64,000 nt of DNA from Eutreptiella sp. 'Long Island Sound 2002' (lineage: Eukaryota; Euglenozoa; Euglenophyceae; Eutreptiales; Eutreptiaceae). The DNA is taken from positions 111,573,241-111,637,240 of the forward strand of contig OZ038383.1 in NCBI GenBank assembly GCA_964036045.1. The letters run 5' to 3'. Shown piece by piece: positions 32,101-44,268 of the stretch (positions are counted from its first letter, which is position 1; each line of letters begins with the position of its first letter). The notes under the pieces were generated by a model. That model saw only the letters and a program-made list of their open reading frames with translations, was not told the DNA's origin and searched no databases. A program made the translations under genes and the position numbers.

Positions 32101-32440
32101 CCTCACCCCCGCCTTCTCAGGAGGGGGGGGGGGGACAAGTGGGCAGAATTGCTATGACACCACTGCATTCTCGGGGTTCACCAACAAGGGAGGCAAATTC
32201 AGAACTGGCTACTTCACCCGTGCCTTCTTGGGGGCCCACAAGTGGGCGGAATTGCTATGTCACGCACGCATTCTCGGTGGTCTCCAACAAATGGGACGCA
32301 ATCGGAATTGGCTGCCTCACCCCCGCCTTCTCGGGGGCCCACAAGTGGGCGGAATTGCTACATCAATCCTACATCATCGGTTGTCCCCAACAAAGGGGAC
32401 ACATCGGAATTGGCTACCTCACCCCCGCCGTCTGGTAGGC
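26110..32440. repeat. higher-order tandem duplication inside the satellite, period 3.1-3.2 kb
   Basis: Long ordered series of monomer variants recur at an offset of 3111 bp (for example 26116 and 29227) and then at about 3214 bp further on (26880 and 30090; 28021 and 31237). The 105-bp change in offset equals one extra monomer gained in the second copy near 29.9 kb. Within these blocks the copies are about 97-99 percent alike by eye, far closer than neighbouring monomers. Confidence 0.88.
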
Positions 32441-33743
32441 GCACAAGTGGGCGGAATTGCGATGTCAACAATGCATTCTCGGCGTTACCCAACAACGGGG
32501 ACCAATTCAGAATTGGCTGCCTCACCCGTGCCTTCTCGGGGGCCCAATAATGGGCGCCATTGATATGGCACCCCTGCTTTCTCGGCGTTTCCCCAAAAAG
32601 GGGGACCAAATGGGAATTCGTTGCCTCACCTTTGCCTTCTGGAGGGCCCACAAGTGAAAGGAATCGCTACATCACCCCTGCATTCTCGGGGGTCCCCAAA
32701 AAGGGCCACGAAACTCCGAATTGGTTGCCTCACCCCTGCTTTCTCGGGGGCCCACAGCTGGGCGGAATTGCTAAATCACCCCTGCATTCTCGGGAGTCCC
32801 ACACAAAGGGGCCAAAATCAAACTTTGCTACCTCATACCTTCGCCTTGTCGGGGGGCCAAAAGAGGGTGGAATTGCTATGTCACCACTACATTCTGGGGC
32901 ATCCCCATAACTGGGGACAAAATCGGAAGTGGCTACCTCACTCTTGCCTTCTCGGGGGCACACAAGTGGGCCGAATTGCTACATCACCCCTGCATTCTCG
33001 GGGGTCTCCAACAAAGGGGACGAATCGGAATTGGCTGCCTCACCCTTGCCTTCTCGAGGGACCGACAAGTGCGCGGAATAGCTACATCACCGCTGCATTC
33101 TCGGGGTTACCCAACAAAGGGGACAAATTCAGAATTGGATGCCTCAGCCGTGCCTTCTCGGGGGCCCACAAGTGAGCGGAATTGATATGCCATCCCTGCT
33201 TTCTCGGGTGTCCCCAACAAAAGGGACAAAATCAGAGTTGGTTGCCTCAACCCTGCCTTCTCGGGGGCCCACAAAAGGGCGGAGTCGCTATGTCGCCCCT
33301 GCATTCTCGGGGGTCCCAACAAAGCGGACATCATCAGAATGTGCTACCTCACCCTTGCTTTCTTAGGGGCCCACAAGTGGGCGGAATTGCTATGCCACCC
33401 CTGCATTCTCGGGGGTCCCCAAAAGTGGGGATAAAACCAACACTGGCTACCTCACCCCTACCTTCTCCGGGGCCCACACTTCGGCGGATTTCCTATGTAA
33501 CACTGAATTCTCCGGGGGGGGGGGGGGGGTGGCAAAGGGGACAAAATCAAAAGTGGTTGCATCGGGGGCAAGGACAAAACTTTGGATGTGCAACCAAAAA
33601 GAATATCACAAAAAAATCCCAAAACTGGTGTGCTTGCGTCGAAAAACACCCTTAAAAACCCCCCACGGCCCAATTTTTTTTAAAAAAGGGGGGGGGGGTT
33701 CGAAAACCCCCCACGCGATCGGATTTCCGAACCCCCCCCCCCC

Positions 33744-33890
33744 CATTAACCACCTCCTGCCAGTCCTCATCAGAAATATCAATTTGAATGTACTTGGCGG
33801 CTTGGCGTTTCTCCCGTTGACGCTCCCAAGCTAGTGCACTAGTCTCGGATGCCCGTTTAGGAGGGGGCCTTTGAGCTTGGAAGTGGGGAA
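33744..33890 (-). CDS. short coding-like fragment beside the satellite
   Basis: The minus frame reads PPPKRASETSALAWERQREK and then AAKYIQIDISDEDWQEVVN, a charged, balanced composition with an acidic end that contrasts with the repeats. The frame is open from 33942 to 33652 but becomes low-complexity at both sides (poly-G). No start or stop is convincing. It may be a remnant of a mobile element flanking the array. Confidence 0.3.
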
Positions 33891-33949
33891 AAAACAGTGT
33901 CCATGAACACACACATATCGAAACTTTGCACGGAGCGCGCACGGTGTGT

Positions 33950-34310
33950 GCAACTCCCTCGTGGTAATACTTAGCACCAAACGAGGTAAAACTTAGTACA
34001 ATGTAGTAAAACTGAGGAAAAACCAGGTAAAATTCAGCAAAAAATCAGTAAAAAATGTTGCTGGAAATTTTTTTTTTGTTAAGCTCCCCCTCCCCTGTAT
34101 GAAAGAACTTCAGACTTTGATGGTTAGTAGTTCCTTTTTTTCACTAAAAATTCTATCGTAAAAAAATCTTTTTGCTAAACTTTGAAACTTCCTTAACACG
34201 ACCTATTCACAGAGGTGCAACCTAGTAACAAAATGTTTCGGTTACTAAATTTGAAACTTGGTAAAAACATTTCACTACGTAAAAACATTTACCACGAAGC
34301 TTCATTGCTA
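33950..34310. other. AT-rich stretch with GTAAAA-type repeats
   Basis: Irregular copies of GGTAAAACTTAGTA, AGGTAAAATTCAGC and AGTAAAAAATG-like strings. No gene is seen. The style resembles the AT-rich family at 370-540, but I could not align them. Confidence 0.4.
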
Positions 34311-34623
34311 TTCCATAGTGATTGTCAGTGCAGCATCCCGTGCCTCCGCTGTGCATCTACTATGCGCCTCTTGGACGTCAGCAGTGGGTCTTTTATGTGC
34401 CCGTTGTGTGCCTAACTTCTACCTGGCATGCCTATGCCGCTATACATTGGGTGTGCACCTCATGCCATGTGCTTGCGGCTCTACGGTGGGGGGCACTCTT
34501 GCGGGAAGTGGACAAGACTGCAGAGCCTACAAGATTGAGGTGGAGCGCCGTTTTGCCTTGACTGCCAATGTGGATGAGGGGGTACCTCCTGTCGCAAAGT
34601 GAGAGGATGTACCCCCCCCCCCA

Positions 34624-34862
34624 GCAATCTGCAGCGCCGTCCTCAAATAACCCCCCGCGCAATTGGCAGCACGGTAACCAGACACCCCCCGTGCGATCGG
34701 AAGCGCCGTCCTCAAACACCCCCCGCGCAATCCACACTGCAGTCCTCAAACACCCCCCGCCCGATCGGCAACAGTGTCCTCAAATACCCCCCGCAAGATC
34801 GGCAACACCATCCTCCTACACCCCCCTTGGATCGGCAGTGCCGTCCTCAAATACCGCCTGCC
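34624..34862. repeat. 34-bp minisatellite, about 7 copies
   Basis: Unit of the type GATCGGCAGCGCCGTCCTCA plus AATACCCCCCGCGC, with 5-20 percent variation per copy. Plus-strand ORFs across it (SSNTPR-type peptides) come from the repeat. Confidence 0.88.
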
Positions 34863-35041
34863 AGGGCTCCTTGGGGGGGAGGGGGTCCACGGGGGTGGGT
34901 GGGTAGGTCTGGGTGGGCACCCCCCCCCCGGGGGGGGGGGGGGGGGGCGAGTTTTTAGGGGTGCCGAAATGAATTTTTGGTGACATCGTGAGACCCAACA
35001 TGAAAAAACAGATCACATCCCATGTGTGATGGCCACAACTG

Positions 35042-35112
35042 GCCCCTCAAGGAATTGAACCTAGGTCGCTATCTCCTGAATGCACATGGTGCACCACTAG
35101 ACCAACTGCTGT
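35042..35112 (-). repeat. tRNA-derived SINE-like head, copy 2
   Basis: Minus strand: TTGGTCTAGTGG (A-box-like), GTGCATTCAGGAGATAGC, then AGGTTCAATTCC (B-box). T-arm stem CTAGG/CCTTG pairs 4 of 5. Shares the middle and B-box with 5885-5960. No intact acceptor stem, so not a functional tRNA. Confidence 0.5.
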
Positions 35113-35473
35113 CACTGCTGCACTATGATCAAGCACTGCGTATTGCCTGACGTTGGACCTGCCACTGTCACTGTCAACCAAAACTGCGATTGTCCCTGCC
35201 GCATCGTGTCCAGTTTCTGTCAATGTCATGGAAGGGAAGTGTCAGGCAGGTAGTACAGGGACAAAAAATACAACAAACAGAGGTAACAACGGCAGACCAA
35301 GGAATGCACGACAGAGGACAAAGACGGCAACTACAAGGATCAATTACGCTGAGGGCACCGAAGCAATTTTGGCCCAATCTTTTAAGGGGGGGGTGTGGGT
35401 GGGTGGGTGGTGTGGGACCCTGGGACCCCCCCCCCCTGGGGGGGGGAGGGGGTTAAAAGGAGCCCTGCCGCCC

Positions 35474-35583
35474 GCGCGATTGGCATCGCCGTCCTCAAAT
35501 ACCCCCCACCCCCTGCGCGATTTGCAGCGCCGTCCTCAGATACCCCCCGCGCGATCGGCAGCGCCATCCTCCAACATCCCCCA
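35474..35583. repeat. 34-bp minisatellite, second block (3-4 copies)
   Basis: Same unit as 34624-34862 (CGCCGTCCTCA(A/G)ATACCCCC), separated from the first block by about 600 bp that includes the SINE-like element. Confidence 0.85.
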
Positions 35584-35903
35584 TCGACCCCTTACGCCCA
35601 TGCATGAAGCGGCGCCCTCCCATAGCCCGCTGCCCTGTGCGGCGCAACCGATTTCTCAGCAAACTGCCGGGTTTCCAAACCCCCAACGGTTGCACGGAAC
35701 CAGCCCTCCTGAAGCCCCGAGGCAACATTCACCTAATGTGCCTGATCACTACAGGGGGGGGAAAAATTTTAAGAGGTTTTTTTTTCGGACGACCAAAATT
35801 AAGGGGGTAAAAAATTGGTATTGCTCCTTAGAAATGAAGGAAAAATTTGGTATGCGGCCCCTTGCTGCTACTTCCTAGTGGATGTTCATTGTGGATTCCG
35901 GCT

Positions 35904-36024
35904 GGGCTCTGGATGGTTGCTGTTATTTCCTGGTGGGCTCTGGATGGTTACTGATATTTCCTGGTAGGCTCTGGATGGTTGCTGTTCTTTCCTGGTGGGC
36001 TCTGGATGGCTACTGATATTTCCT
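35904..36024. repeat. 31-bp tandem repeat, 4 copies alternating as 62-bp dimers
   Basis: Unit GGGCTCTGGATGGTTGCTGT plus TATTTCCTGGT. Copies 1 and 3 have GCTGTT and copies 2 and 4 have ACTGAT, so the repeating block is a dimer. Confidence 0.9.
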
Positions 36025-36253
36025 CACTTGCCAATTGCTCAGCCTGCTAGATGTACACCAACGTCCACGGCAGTGCGGACCTACAGAGAACACAGTGTCA
36101 ATCAACACCGCGTCTCATCTCTATGTTACCTTCCCTCCCAGGTGCAGGTGCAGGCACAGTGCAGGCAGGGGGGCATAAATACGACGTTCAGGTGACGTTC
36201 AGATGCCATGCAGATGTGCAGACATAAAAAAGGCCAAAAAAAGCGAAGCAAAA

Positions 36254-36331
36254 AACATACCCTAAGCTGGGTTTGAGCCCAGGACCCTTAGACCCAGAAC
36301 CTAGCGCAACTACCAACTAAGCTACATCACG
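36254..36331 (-). repeat. tRNA-like sequence (SINE head or tRNA pseudogene)
   Basis: Minus strand: TAGCTTAGTTGG matches the A-box consensus in every fixed position, and GGGCTCAAACCC fits a B-box, with a T-arm CTGGG/CCCAG fully paired. The anticodon arm does not form a clean 5+7+5 structure and no acceptor stem is evident. Confidence 0.5.
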
Positions 36332-37253
36332 ATCTGGCAGAACTGTAACATCAGAGTGAAAAAAAAAAAGGTGTCGTTATGGCACCCCCTGACTCAATAT
36401 GGCACAAAGAATCCTTAAAATTGAAGGAAATATTTGGTATGAGGGAGGGCTTCGAAATTTGTCCAAACAACTTTTCCCCGCGCCCAAATTTTTCCCCCCC
36501 CTGTACCGCAGGAGGAGGTGACAAAAGGCGCGGGGAACGGCAGCGTATGCCCTTAGGCACACGCGCAAGAGACCCAGACAATGCGGTACCAACATGCACG
36601 ACCAGCGATCAAAGGGCACTGGGGCATTCAGTACGGAAGGGCCAAGGCCGACGGAACATCTGGAGCCGGGGGGTGGTGGTCCTCCAGGCGTCCATCCCTG
36701 AGAGAGTGTCGGACTCGTTTGCGGAAGGGCCCGGACTCCGCCAAAGCCACAACAACGGCAGTGCCTAAGAGGCAGTGTCCGGATGGCCAAGTGTTGGTGT
36801 GGGTGTCCCAAGGGGTCGTACCCATGCCATTGGGTGCAGCACTGTGTCCCGAATGCCAGTGGGGCACAGACACCCCCCCCAACGGAGTCACCACTTGCTT
36901 GAACACTGCGGCAGGACCCTGCCTTCATGCATTGCAGTGGTCCCTGACCATGGCACACACCACTGCAATGTCTGGCATTGACTCTCTCCTGCTCGGGCAA
37001 CGGGTCAGTCAAAGCAGCGCTTGTTGACCACAGGACTGTGCCAGTACGAATGATGGTGCGGCACGCCACACACACAGTACGTCCCGACCAAAACAGAAGT
37101 GCGAAACTGAGAGCGTCTCTCACTTGAATAGATGCTCTAGAGCAGGGGATGTGCAGTCAGCAAATGCCAGTATACAAGCAGAGTGGGGCAAGGCTCAGCA
37201 CTGACACACACACGTGAAGAGCCGCGAAACAAGAACAAAAGAAAGATCAGCGT

Positions 37254-37318
37254 TGACACACACACACACACACACAGTCTCTCTCTCTCTCTCTCATTCA
37301 CTCAAACACACACACATA
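37254..37318. repeat. CA / CT compound microsatellite
   Basis: (CA)10 followed by (CT)n and a second short CA run. Confidence 0.9.
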
Positions 37319-37499
37319 CTGTCACTGGCAGTTAGCAAAACCGACAAGACACAGCTTATGGCCAAGTTGTTGCACTGCGTGCGCACTGCGTGGGCACTCC
37401 GTGCGCACTGCGTGCACCTGCCGGGAAACTCACCCAAGATCACCTGCCACCTGTCTGCTAGCACAGCAAAGCAACAAAGCCCATAAGATAACAACCAAC

Positions 37500-37600
37500 A
37501 CATGAGGGGGCACATGGGGCCAAGGGCCATATGAGGGGTAGCGAACCTGGCGCCGAATACAAAACTGGGTGAGGTACAACAAGATGCGAATAGATTTGTG
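37500..37600. repeat. dispersed repeat, partner of 9316-9412
   Basis: Shares GGGGCCAAGGGCCATA, GCGCCGAATACAAAA and CAACAAGATGCGAAT with the 9316-9412 copy. Confidence 0.7.
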
Positions 37601-38256
37601 AAGGGTAGTCCCATTGCCCCTCCAAATATTGCGATAGCCGTCGTACCCACGGGATCTTAACAGCGATGTACACCACGGAAACGAGCGCTAGGTCCAACAG
37701 TATCACAGCCCAACGACAAGTTTCACCCCACACTACCGCTACCTCCTGCCGGGGCTGAGCTTCGAGGGCGGGATCTTCAAAGAGCAACAAACGACATTTC
37801 TTGCGCGCCTCGTCTTGCCCAATCTAGCGAGGATGGTCAATGGACAGCAACAAACGACATTTCTTACTCAAGAGTATCACGGATCAGGCCCAAGATCCCT
37901 AGACGAGGGGCCCCCGGGGTAGGAACTGTGGGTGCTTGGGTGGACCACAAGGCTGAATCTCCGCGCCGTGCACGCGCCGCGCGCGTGCCGCGTCAGGTGC
38001 TTCCCCAAGGGGCCAAAACTGGGGTTCGAGTATTTGCCGACATAAAAAATTTTGCACTGCGTGTGCACTGCAAGCACGGCATTCCCTATGATCAGCGATT
38101 GGTGTTCTGGGCATAACCTGGGCTCACCCAAGTCATCATTCTCCATCAGTGGGCACCTTCGGTGTGACGTGTCACTGACATCGCTGACTTCTGTGAGGGG
38201 GAAGGCCGCTGCACCGGGTCCAGTCGGTCGTACAAAAACACATACTGAACGCGTGC

Positions 38257-38291
38257 ACTCAGACACACACACACACACATGCACACACAGT
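38257..38291. repeat. CA microsatellite
   Basis: Short (CA)n with ATGCACAC interruption. Confidence 0.85.
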
Positions 38292-41200
38292 GTACCCACG
38301 CATGTCAGTGCAACATATAGCTGCAATACCAGTCACGACACTTGAGATGGCTGCCTCGGGCAGCAGGGCACTAAGCTGCAGGGTGTCTCGCCTATCATAG
38401 CATCACTGACCCCAGAAGCTTGTCAACGGGCTCCACGGAAGTGGACACCTCCTGTGGGTATGCAGCACTAGTGTTTCAGCAGCACTGAAAGCCAAAACAG
38501 ATGTCTCATCATCGCATAGAAAATCGCTCAGGGGTACGAACAAACAAAACAGCAAAGGCGCTATATGGGGTGCTGTTGGTGACGAATCACACACAGACAC
38601 ACACATGCCCGCGCGGCCGTGGCGGTCAACATACACATTTTCAGGTATACACTCTGATACATGGCTACAGCATCTGTGGCGGCACAACACAATAGAGCAC
38701 AGAACTTTTTCTTTCACGGCGTTGCAGGGGAATGTTAGTAGCAATTCAGTAGTAATCTATCGTCAACTATATCAATATCAAACATGGTCTTGACCGCAGG
38801 TGCTTACACACAAAGCAGGGCGGAGCCTGCTGTTGGCGTGCGTCGTTGCTAGGAGGTGTGCGTGCAGGAGCCACGTCAAAGCGCGTGCGTTGCAACATGG
38901 ATCACAAACTTCGTGATAAGCCAAATATTCATCCGCATACACGTACACACATGCGCGCATCCGCATGCATCACAGTCGACCTTAGACGGACACACACCCA
39001 CATGCATGCACGCACACACATGCACACCCGATGGAAGTACACAGCAGGCACAACAAATAATGCTTGTACAACGCCATGTGCATGCACACACACGTGGATA
39101 CGTCCGCATGCACCCACACCACTGCGCCTGAATGGCAGTACACATGCGAAGGCAAGACGACCTTCCTTTGTGCACGAGTATGTCCGCGTACAGTGAGCAG
39201 GGGCAGAGGCCCCGACACCGACACAGACACAGGTATGCGAATTGGTGCAGGTGCATGTGCATACAGACAGATGCGGCCCACCCAACTCAGCCTAAGAGTG
39301 TTCCACGGTGCCATCGGGCCGGGCTGCCGGGTGTGTCGGCTTTAAGGGCAGCCCCTGGGGGGGTACCGCGGCCACATGCATCTGTAGTGCATCTGCGCGC
39401 ACGCCCTCGGGGACCTCCCCTGAAGTAATACCCATGGCTGTGTGTACGGGAGTGCGGGCAGAGGAGGAGGAGGAGGAAGGGGGTTGTGCAGGTGAGACAA
39501 GCACCATAGGTGCAGGAAGTGGAGGGGCAGAGGGGCTGGCTGAGCCCCCCTTGTTCGAGACCAACGGTGAGAGCAGTGAAAATGACGGACACAGTGCCCC
39601 CTGTCGTGCTGACGGGGCATTGTATGTGCACACCCTTTGAAGGCACACGCAAAGCAAAACAGCATTGAGGTGCGGGCTGTCATGTCTGGGGAGGCACATC
39701 ACAATCACTTGCTGTGGGGATGAATGGCTGTCAGGAAATGTGTCATGGGGGATTTCCTGCACTGCACACGCACGGGGGTGCATACTAGTCACTGCTTTTG
39801 GGACCTACTGTCCCAAAAAACCTCCAAACTGCTCCCCTTCCACTTGCCCACAAAACTAGCTCCCAACGAAGCCCAACCACAAGACTAAGTTCAAGTTCCC
39901 CAATCAGTTCCCAAACCCAAGATACAAGCATGAGGAAGCCCGTGTATGCACCCAAAGTTTTGTGCTTCTTGTTCATGTGCTGCTCTCACACCCACATTCC
40001 TCAAAGCCTTGCATCCCAATGTCCATGGTGTGTGCCGCAACACGCAACAACATGAAAAGAGATCATCATAGAGATTCTTCAGCCCATCAGATAAACATCT
40101 TCAAAGACATCTTCCATGAAGAAGGTGAAAAAAGCTGTGAGAAATGGGTAACATGAGGTAGGGGAGATCGGGAGGAATGTGGGAGAGTTACAACAATACA
40201 CGCTAGTTTTTACACAGAGCGCACTACACACGAAGTGCTCCCCATCGGAGGATAGACATAATGAAGTGATTGGCATGCAAGTGGCGATAATGGCATGGGC
40301 AAAGCAACCACCCCACACCATTCTCCATAGGGTGGAAACATGCAGCACCACATTGGCAACCATCTTTGCGTGGTAGTTGGTGAACACATTAGGACTTTGT
40401 CCCACAACTGACTCAAACGATGGATGGGGCTGCTTTGACGGCCAAATAGTCGCACTGCGCGTGCACTGCGGGGGGGCCCCCATGCAACCACCAGAGGGGG
40501 GTCACTGGTTGCCTGTGGTGCCCAGTCTGAGCGTAGTCCAACACCATCATGGAAACATGCTCTATGAGTGGAGCATGGAGCAGAACGGGACAAGACACAT
40601 TGGGGGGAGGGGCCACAAGCAGCACGACAGTAATCAGCATCGCCAAAACACCATCCTCCACCACAGAAAACATTGGGTATTCAAAAAACCACCACACAAC
40701 AGAACCGCCCAATTCTGCGGTTCTAAAGAGTTGCAGCAGCAACACCTCGTGTCGGCTTGACCAGGGTGTTGGTCTCACAAGTGGAGGGAGAGGGCAGAAT
40801 TAGGGGCGTCAAAGGCAGCAGGTGTGCACTGCGACAGGCAGCTCCAAAGACTGCCCGTGCAGAGTGTACATGGCCCCCAGCTCTGCCCCCTCCGCTGGGG
40901 AGCGGGCCCGTTGCATGGGTCGGGGGCGGGCTTTGCATGAGCAGTGCCGATGCCCTGCTTGGGCGGCATAGGGGAACCCCCATCGCTGTGGCTGAGGGTG
41001 GGGGGAGGGGTCAACATCTGAAGCCGGGGGGCGTCGGTGTGCTACGGTTGTGAGACATGATACAAATCCCGGGGGGCTCTGAGATAGCGGATCTGGTCCT
41101 GTCCGCATTCGCCTGCCCACTGGGCACATTGCCAACAGAGGCCCGGCACCATCCCTCAGGAGCAGGTACACTGATACGCGCGGAGCATACTCACCCCCAG

Positions 41201-42193
41201 CACGAAGAGCCACCGCTCCACACTGCGGCCGCGGAGGGGGAGGGGGGCACAGGAACAGTGTCATTCCAGCAGTGGACTAGCGACCTACTGCAGGGGTCTT
41301 GGCACGCAGACAGAGAGTTCAAGAAAGCGCAAAAGAGCCGAGGAGCAGAGGAACAGGAGGGAGGAAGATGAGGATGGTGGCAGTCCGTTCCCAAAAGGCT
41401 GCAGAAGACAATGATAGCGGTCAAAGATAAGCGCTCCACCGACAGTCGACGCAGCACATCATATTTGAGGGGCACACAACACCAACGCACCGCCACGGGT
41501 CTGAGCCGGAGACGGTGCAGCGTGTACCCATGGGGGCCACACGGCACGAGACTGGGCGCTTGGCAGTGAGCACGCCACAGTCCGAGAGCGCATGCAGATT
41601 GCCAGGACCGCCCCTGACACCCCCCGATCGCCCGTGGCAGAGTGGAAGCCGCTGGTGCGGTGATTGGTGCGGAGACGTGCCGGGCGTCCAGACACGCAGT
41701 TCTATCCGTCCGATCGCCACATGACATGCCTCGAGCACGTACATGCGAAAAGACACAGGACCGGTACATGCGTACGGTTGAGGGGAAGGGGGGGCAACGC
41801 TACAGCCCCCATGGGAGGCACGGCAATACCAAGAGTGAGGAGTGAGGAACGAGGAGGGGGGGCAACATTTGGTGTGCAGTCATGGACACGGGGGTAATCT
41901 ACAACATAAAATGTGGCCGACGGCGGACGTCGTGCGGTGGGAGATGACAGAGGAGGGGGTCGGATAACCACACGACGCACACACACGTGCACGGCCAGAT
42001 GGCGTGCGGAGTGTTTTCACGACGCATCTGAGACCGTGACTGTCACGCTGCGCACAGGTCGCCCATGTCAGTCCACAAACGCATGCCGGAGGCAATCGAC
42101 CACAACGGAACAACAGCCGAACCACAACGAGAGGCCGAGAAGAACACTTCTAGGCCCTCATCCCCAATGACATCTGTGCGCTTTCCGGCCCAA

Positions 42194-42262
42194 TGTGCAC
42201 ACACACACACACAGACACACATGCACACGGACACACATGCACATGCACACGGACACACACGT
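42194..42262. repeat. CA microsatellite with GGACACAC interruptions
   Basis: About 70 bp of CA repeats broken by ATGCACACGGACACAC units. Lies just downstream of the C2-domain gene stop. Confidence 0.9.
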
Positions 42263-42456
42263 CAACACCCGCGCAGCCACGCACACGGGCATCCCCCACA
42301 CGGCAGCTCCACAGAGGCCCACCGCGCCCCCTCTCCCTGGCTCTCCCCCGCACCACAGGTCCCCATAACCCCCCGGCTCCTGCCCGGATCTCCACCTCTG
42401 ATCTCCCCATCGCCCCACATCGCCCCCCCCCCCCCCCCTCAACACACATCACACGG

Positions 42457-42767
42457 TCACTCGATCGGGTACCCCACACGCAGCACGACGGCCAGCGTGC
42501 AGCCCCCCTCCCGCAGCTTCAGGGTGTGCAGGGTGGCCTGGACCGGGGACAGTGCGCTGATGGGCAGTGTGGCCGCGCCCTTGACGCTGTCGGCCTTCAG
42601 GCGATGCCGGCGGATCAACGTGAAGCGGATGTCTTTGCAGCCCCACTCCAGGAGGACGGCCCTGTCTGGCCCCGTGTTGGGGGTAAATGTGCAGGCATCG
42701 GGGGCGGCGGCAATGTGCGTGCCGCAGAGGTCCATGAGGGCGAATGACAGCCGCACACACTGAGGGC
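42457..42767 (-). CDS. C2-domain gene, exon 4 (C-terminus)
   Basis: Acceptor GGCAG precedes 42767; the stop follows VVLRVGYPIE. The exon completes a split Gly codon from exon 3 (ECAI-G-PQCVRL). It carries the second half of the C2-like domain. An internal ATG two codons upstream of the acceptor makes a small stand-alone ORF, but the phase match to exon 3 is better evidence. Confidence 0.75.
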
Positions 42768-42902
42768 CTGCCATGGCGTGCGGAGAGGGGGGGCGGGGGG
42801 GCAGTCCCATGGGGCAGAGAGGCCAACGCCGGTATGCGCCCGGTGTCCAGTGCCGCGCCGTTTGTGTGTACTTCTGCTGGTCGAGGTCCCGTTCTGTGTG
42901 TC

Positions 42903-42951
<49 letters not shown>

Positions 42952-43885
42952 CGATGTATGTATCCCTTGTTTGCAAAGCCTTGCCCAGATTCGCAGGTGC
43001 CTGGAGGGCGGTCCCATGACCTACGCAGGTTAGCAATTGCCCTGGTGGAAATCCTTGCTGCATGTTCCCCTACGCGCCTCTATATTTGCTTGACCCAGGG
43101 CTCGAACCAGCGTCCTTACGGTTGTGAGTCCTACAATTAGCCCGGGGATCCTTGTGTGTGGGTGTGTGACACCCAATTCCTTCAAATGTGCTTAAACTGC
43201 GAGGTTCAACATCTCTGCTACACGGCCGAACCATGAGTTCTGGAGTACTGGCGCCCCGCCCACAAGCTTCTGACAGGATGGTGACCTGGTTGAGATTGAC
43301 AGGCAGACGTTGCACCATGAGGGAGTGGGGTCTATGCTCCTACCGCGCCCTGCATCCCGTTGTCGTGCACCCCTGCGTCCCTCGTGGAGGCCCCCATGGG
43401 CGAGTCCACTGTGATGCTGTCGACCGCAGAGACTGATGCCTGCTTGAGACGCTGGAACTTCTGTGCTGCGGGGTTGAGGGTTGTGGGGGGGGGGTCATGG
43501 GCCAGCGGAACAGGCGATGCGCAGGGTCTGCAGACCAGCGAGACCGCTTGATCATCCTTTGCACCCCCACACTACTCAAGGGGTGGATGGGAGGGGACTC
43601 AACACCAGAGTTCGCGGTGAAGGCGGGGGAGGCTGCAGATCAATGGATACTCGGAATTCGTGCACCGGCAGATCGTCCCAGTCGACCATGGGTAAAGAGT
43701 ACTCAGATGATACCATCCCCGACCTGCCCTGACTGACTGTTGGTGCCTCGGTAAAACAGAGTGGCCGACGACTCTGGCCTGACTGATGGTGAGGGTGGGG
43801 GGGGATGGGTATGGTGAGTCCGCCTGCGGCACGTTTGGGGGTGGTAATCCCGCCACTGACGGTGTATTTGGGCCCTGTGGCCCAG

Positions 43886-43922
<37 letters not shown>

Positions 43923-43923
43923 T

Positions 43924-43955
<32 letters not shown>

Positions 43956-43958
43956 CTG

Positions 43959-44038
<80 letters not shown>

Positions 44039-44072
44039 TGTGTCTGTGTGTGTGTGTGTGTGTGTGTGTCTG

Positions 44073-44148
<76 letters not shown>

Positions 44149-44180
44149 TGTGTCTGTGTGTGTGTGTGTGTGTGTGTCTG

Positions 44181-44218
<38 letters not shown>

Positions 44219-44235
44219 TGTGTGTGTGTGTGTGT

Positions 44236-44268
<33 letters not shown>

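Larger units (their letters stand above)
24845..33535. repeat. 8.7-kb satellite of about 103-bp monomers
   Basis: Roughly 85 copies of a unit containing, in order, GGGGCCCACAAGTGGGCGGA, ATTGCTA(C/T)(A/G)TCACCCCTGC, ATTCTCGGGGGTCCCCAACA, AAGGGGACAAAATCGGAATT and GGCTACCTCACCC(C/G)TGCCTT. Two hairpin-forming sites repeat in each unit: GCCCAC-AA-GTGGGC and GTCCCC-AACAA-GGGGAC. The unit has no stop codon in any plus-strand frame, giving overlapping plus ORFs up to 516 codons in all three frames; the encoded 'protein' is the same sequence in rotating frames. Monomers diverge by 10-25 percent. Poly-G expansions break the pattern near 25420, 25996, 26957, 28100, 28728, 29104, 30170, 31317 and 32122. 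Confidence 0.93.

Noticed and set aside
24565-33655. Long plus-strand ORFs (up to 516 codons) in the satellite
   Set aside because: The same peptide cycles through all three frames because the monomer has no stops and its length is not a multiple of 3. Indels between monomers do not respect a frame.
39308-39640. Plus-strand ORF with RAEEEEEEGGCAGETS
   Set aside because: The GAGGAG run creates the acidic stretch. No splice-site or domain support, and several frames are open.
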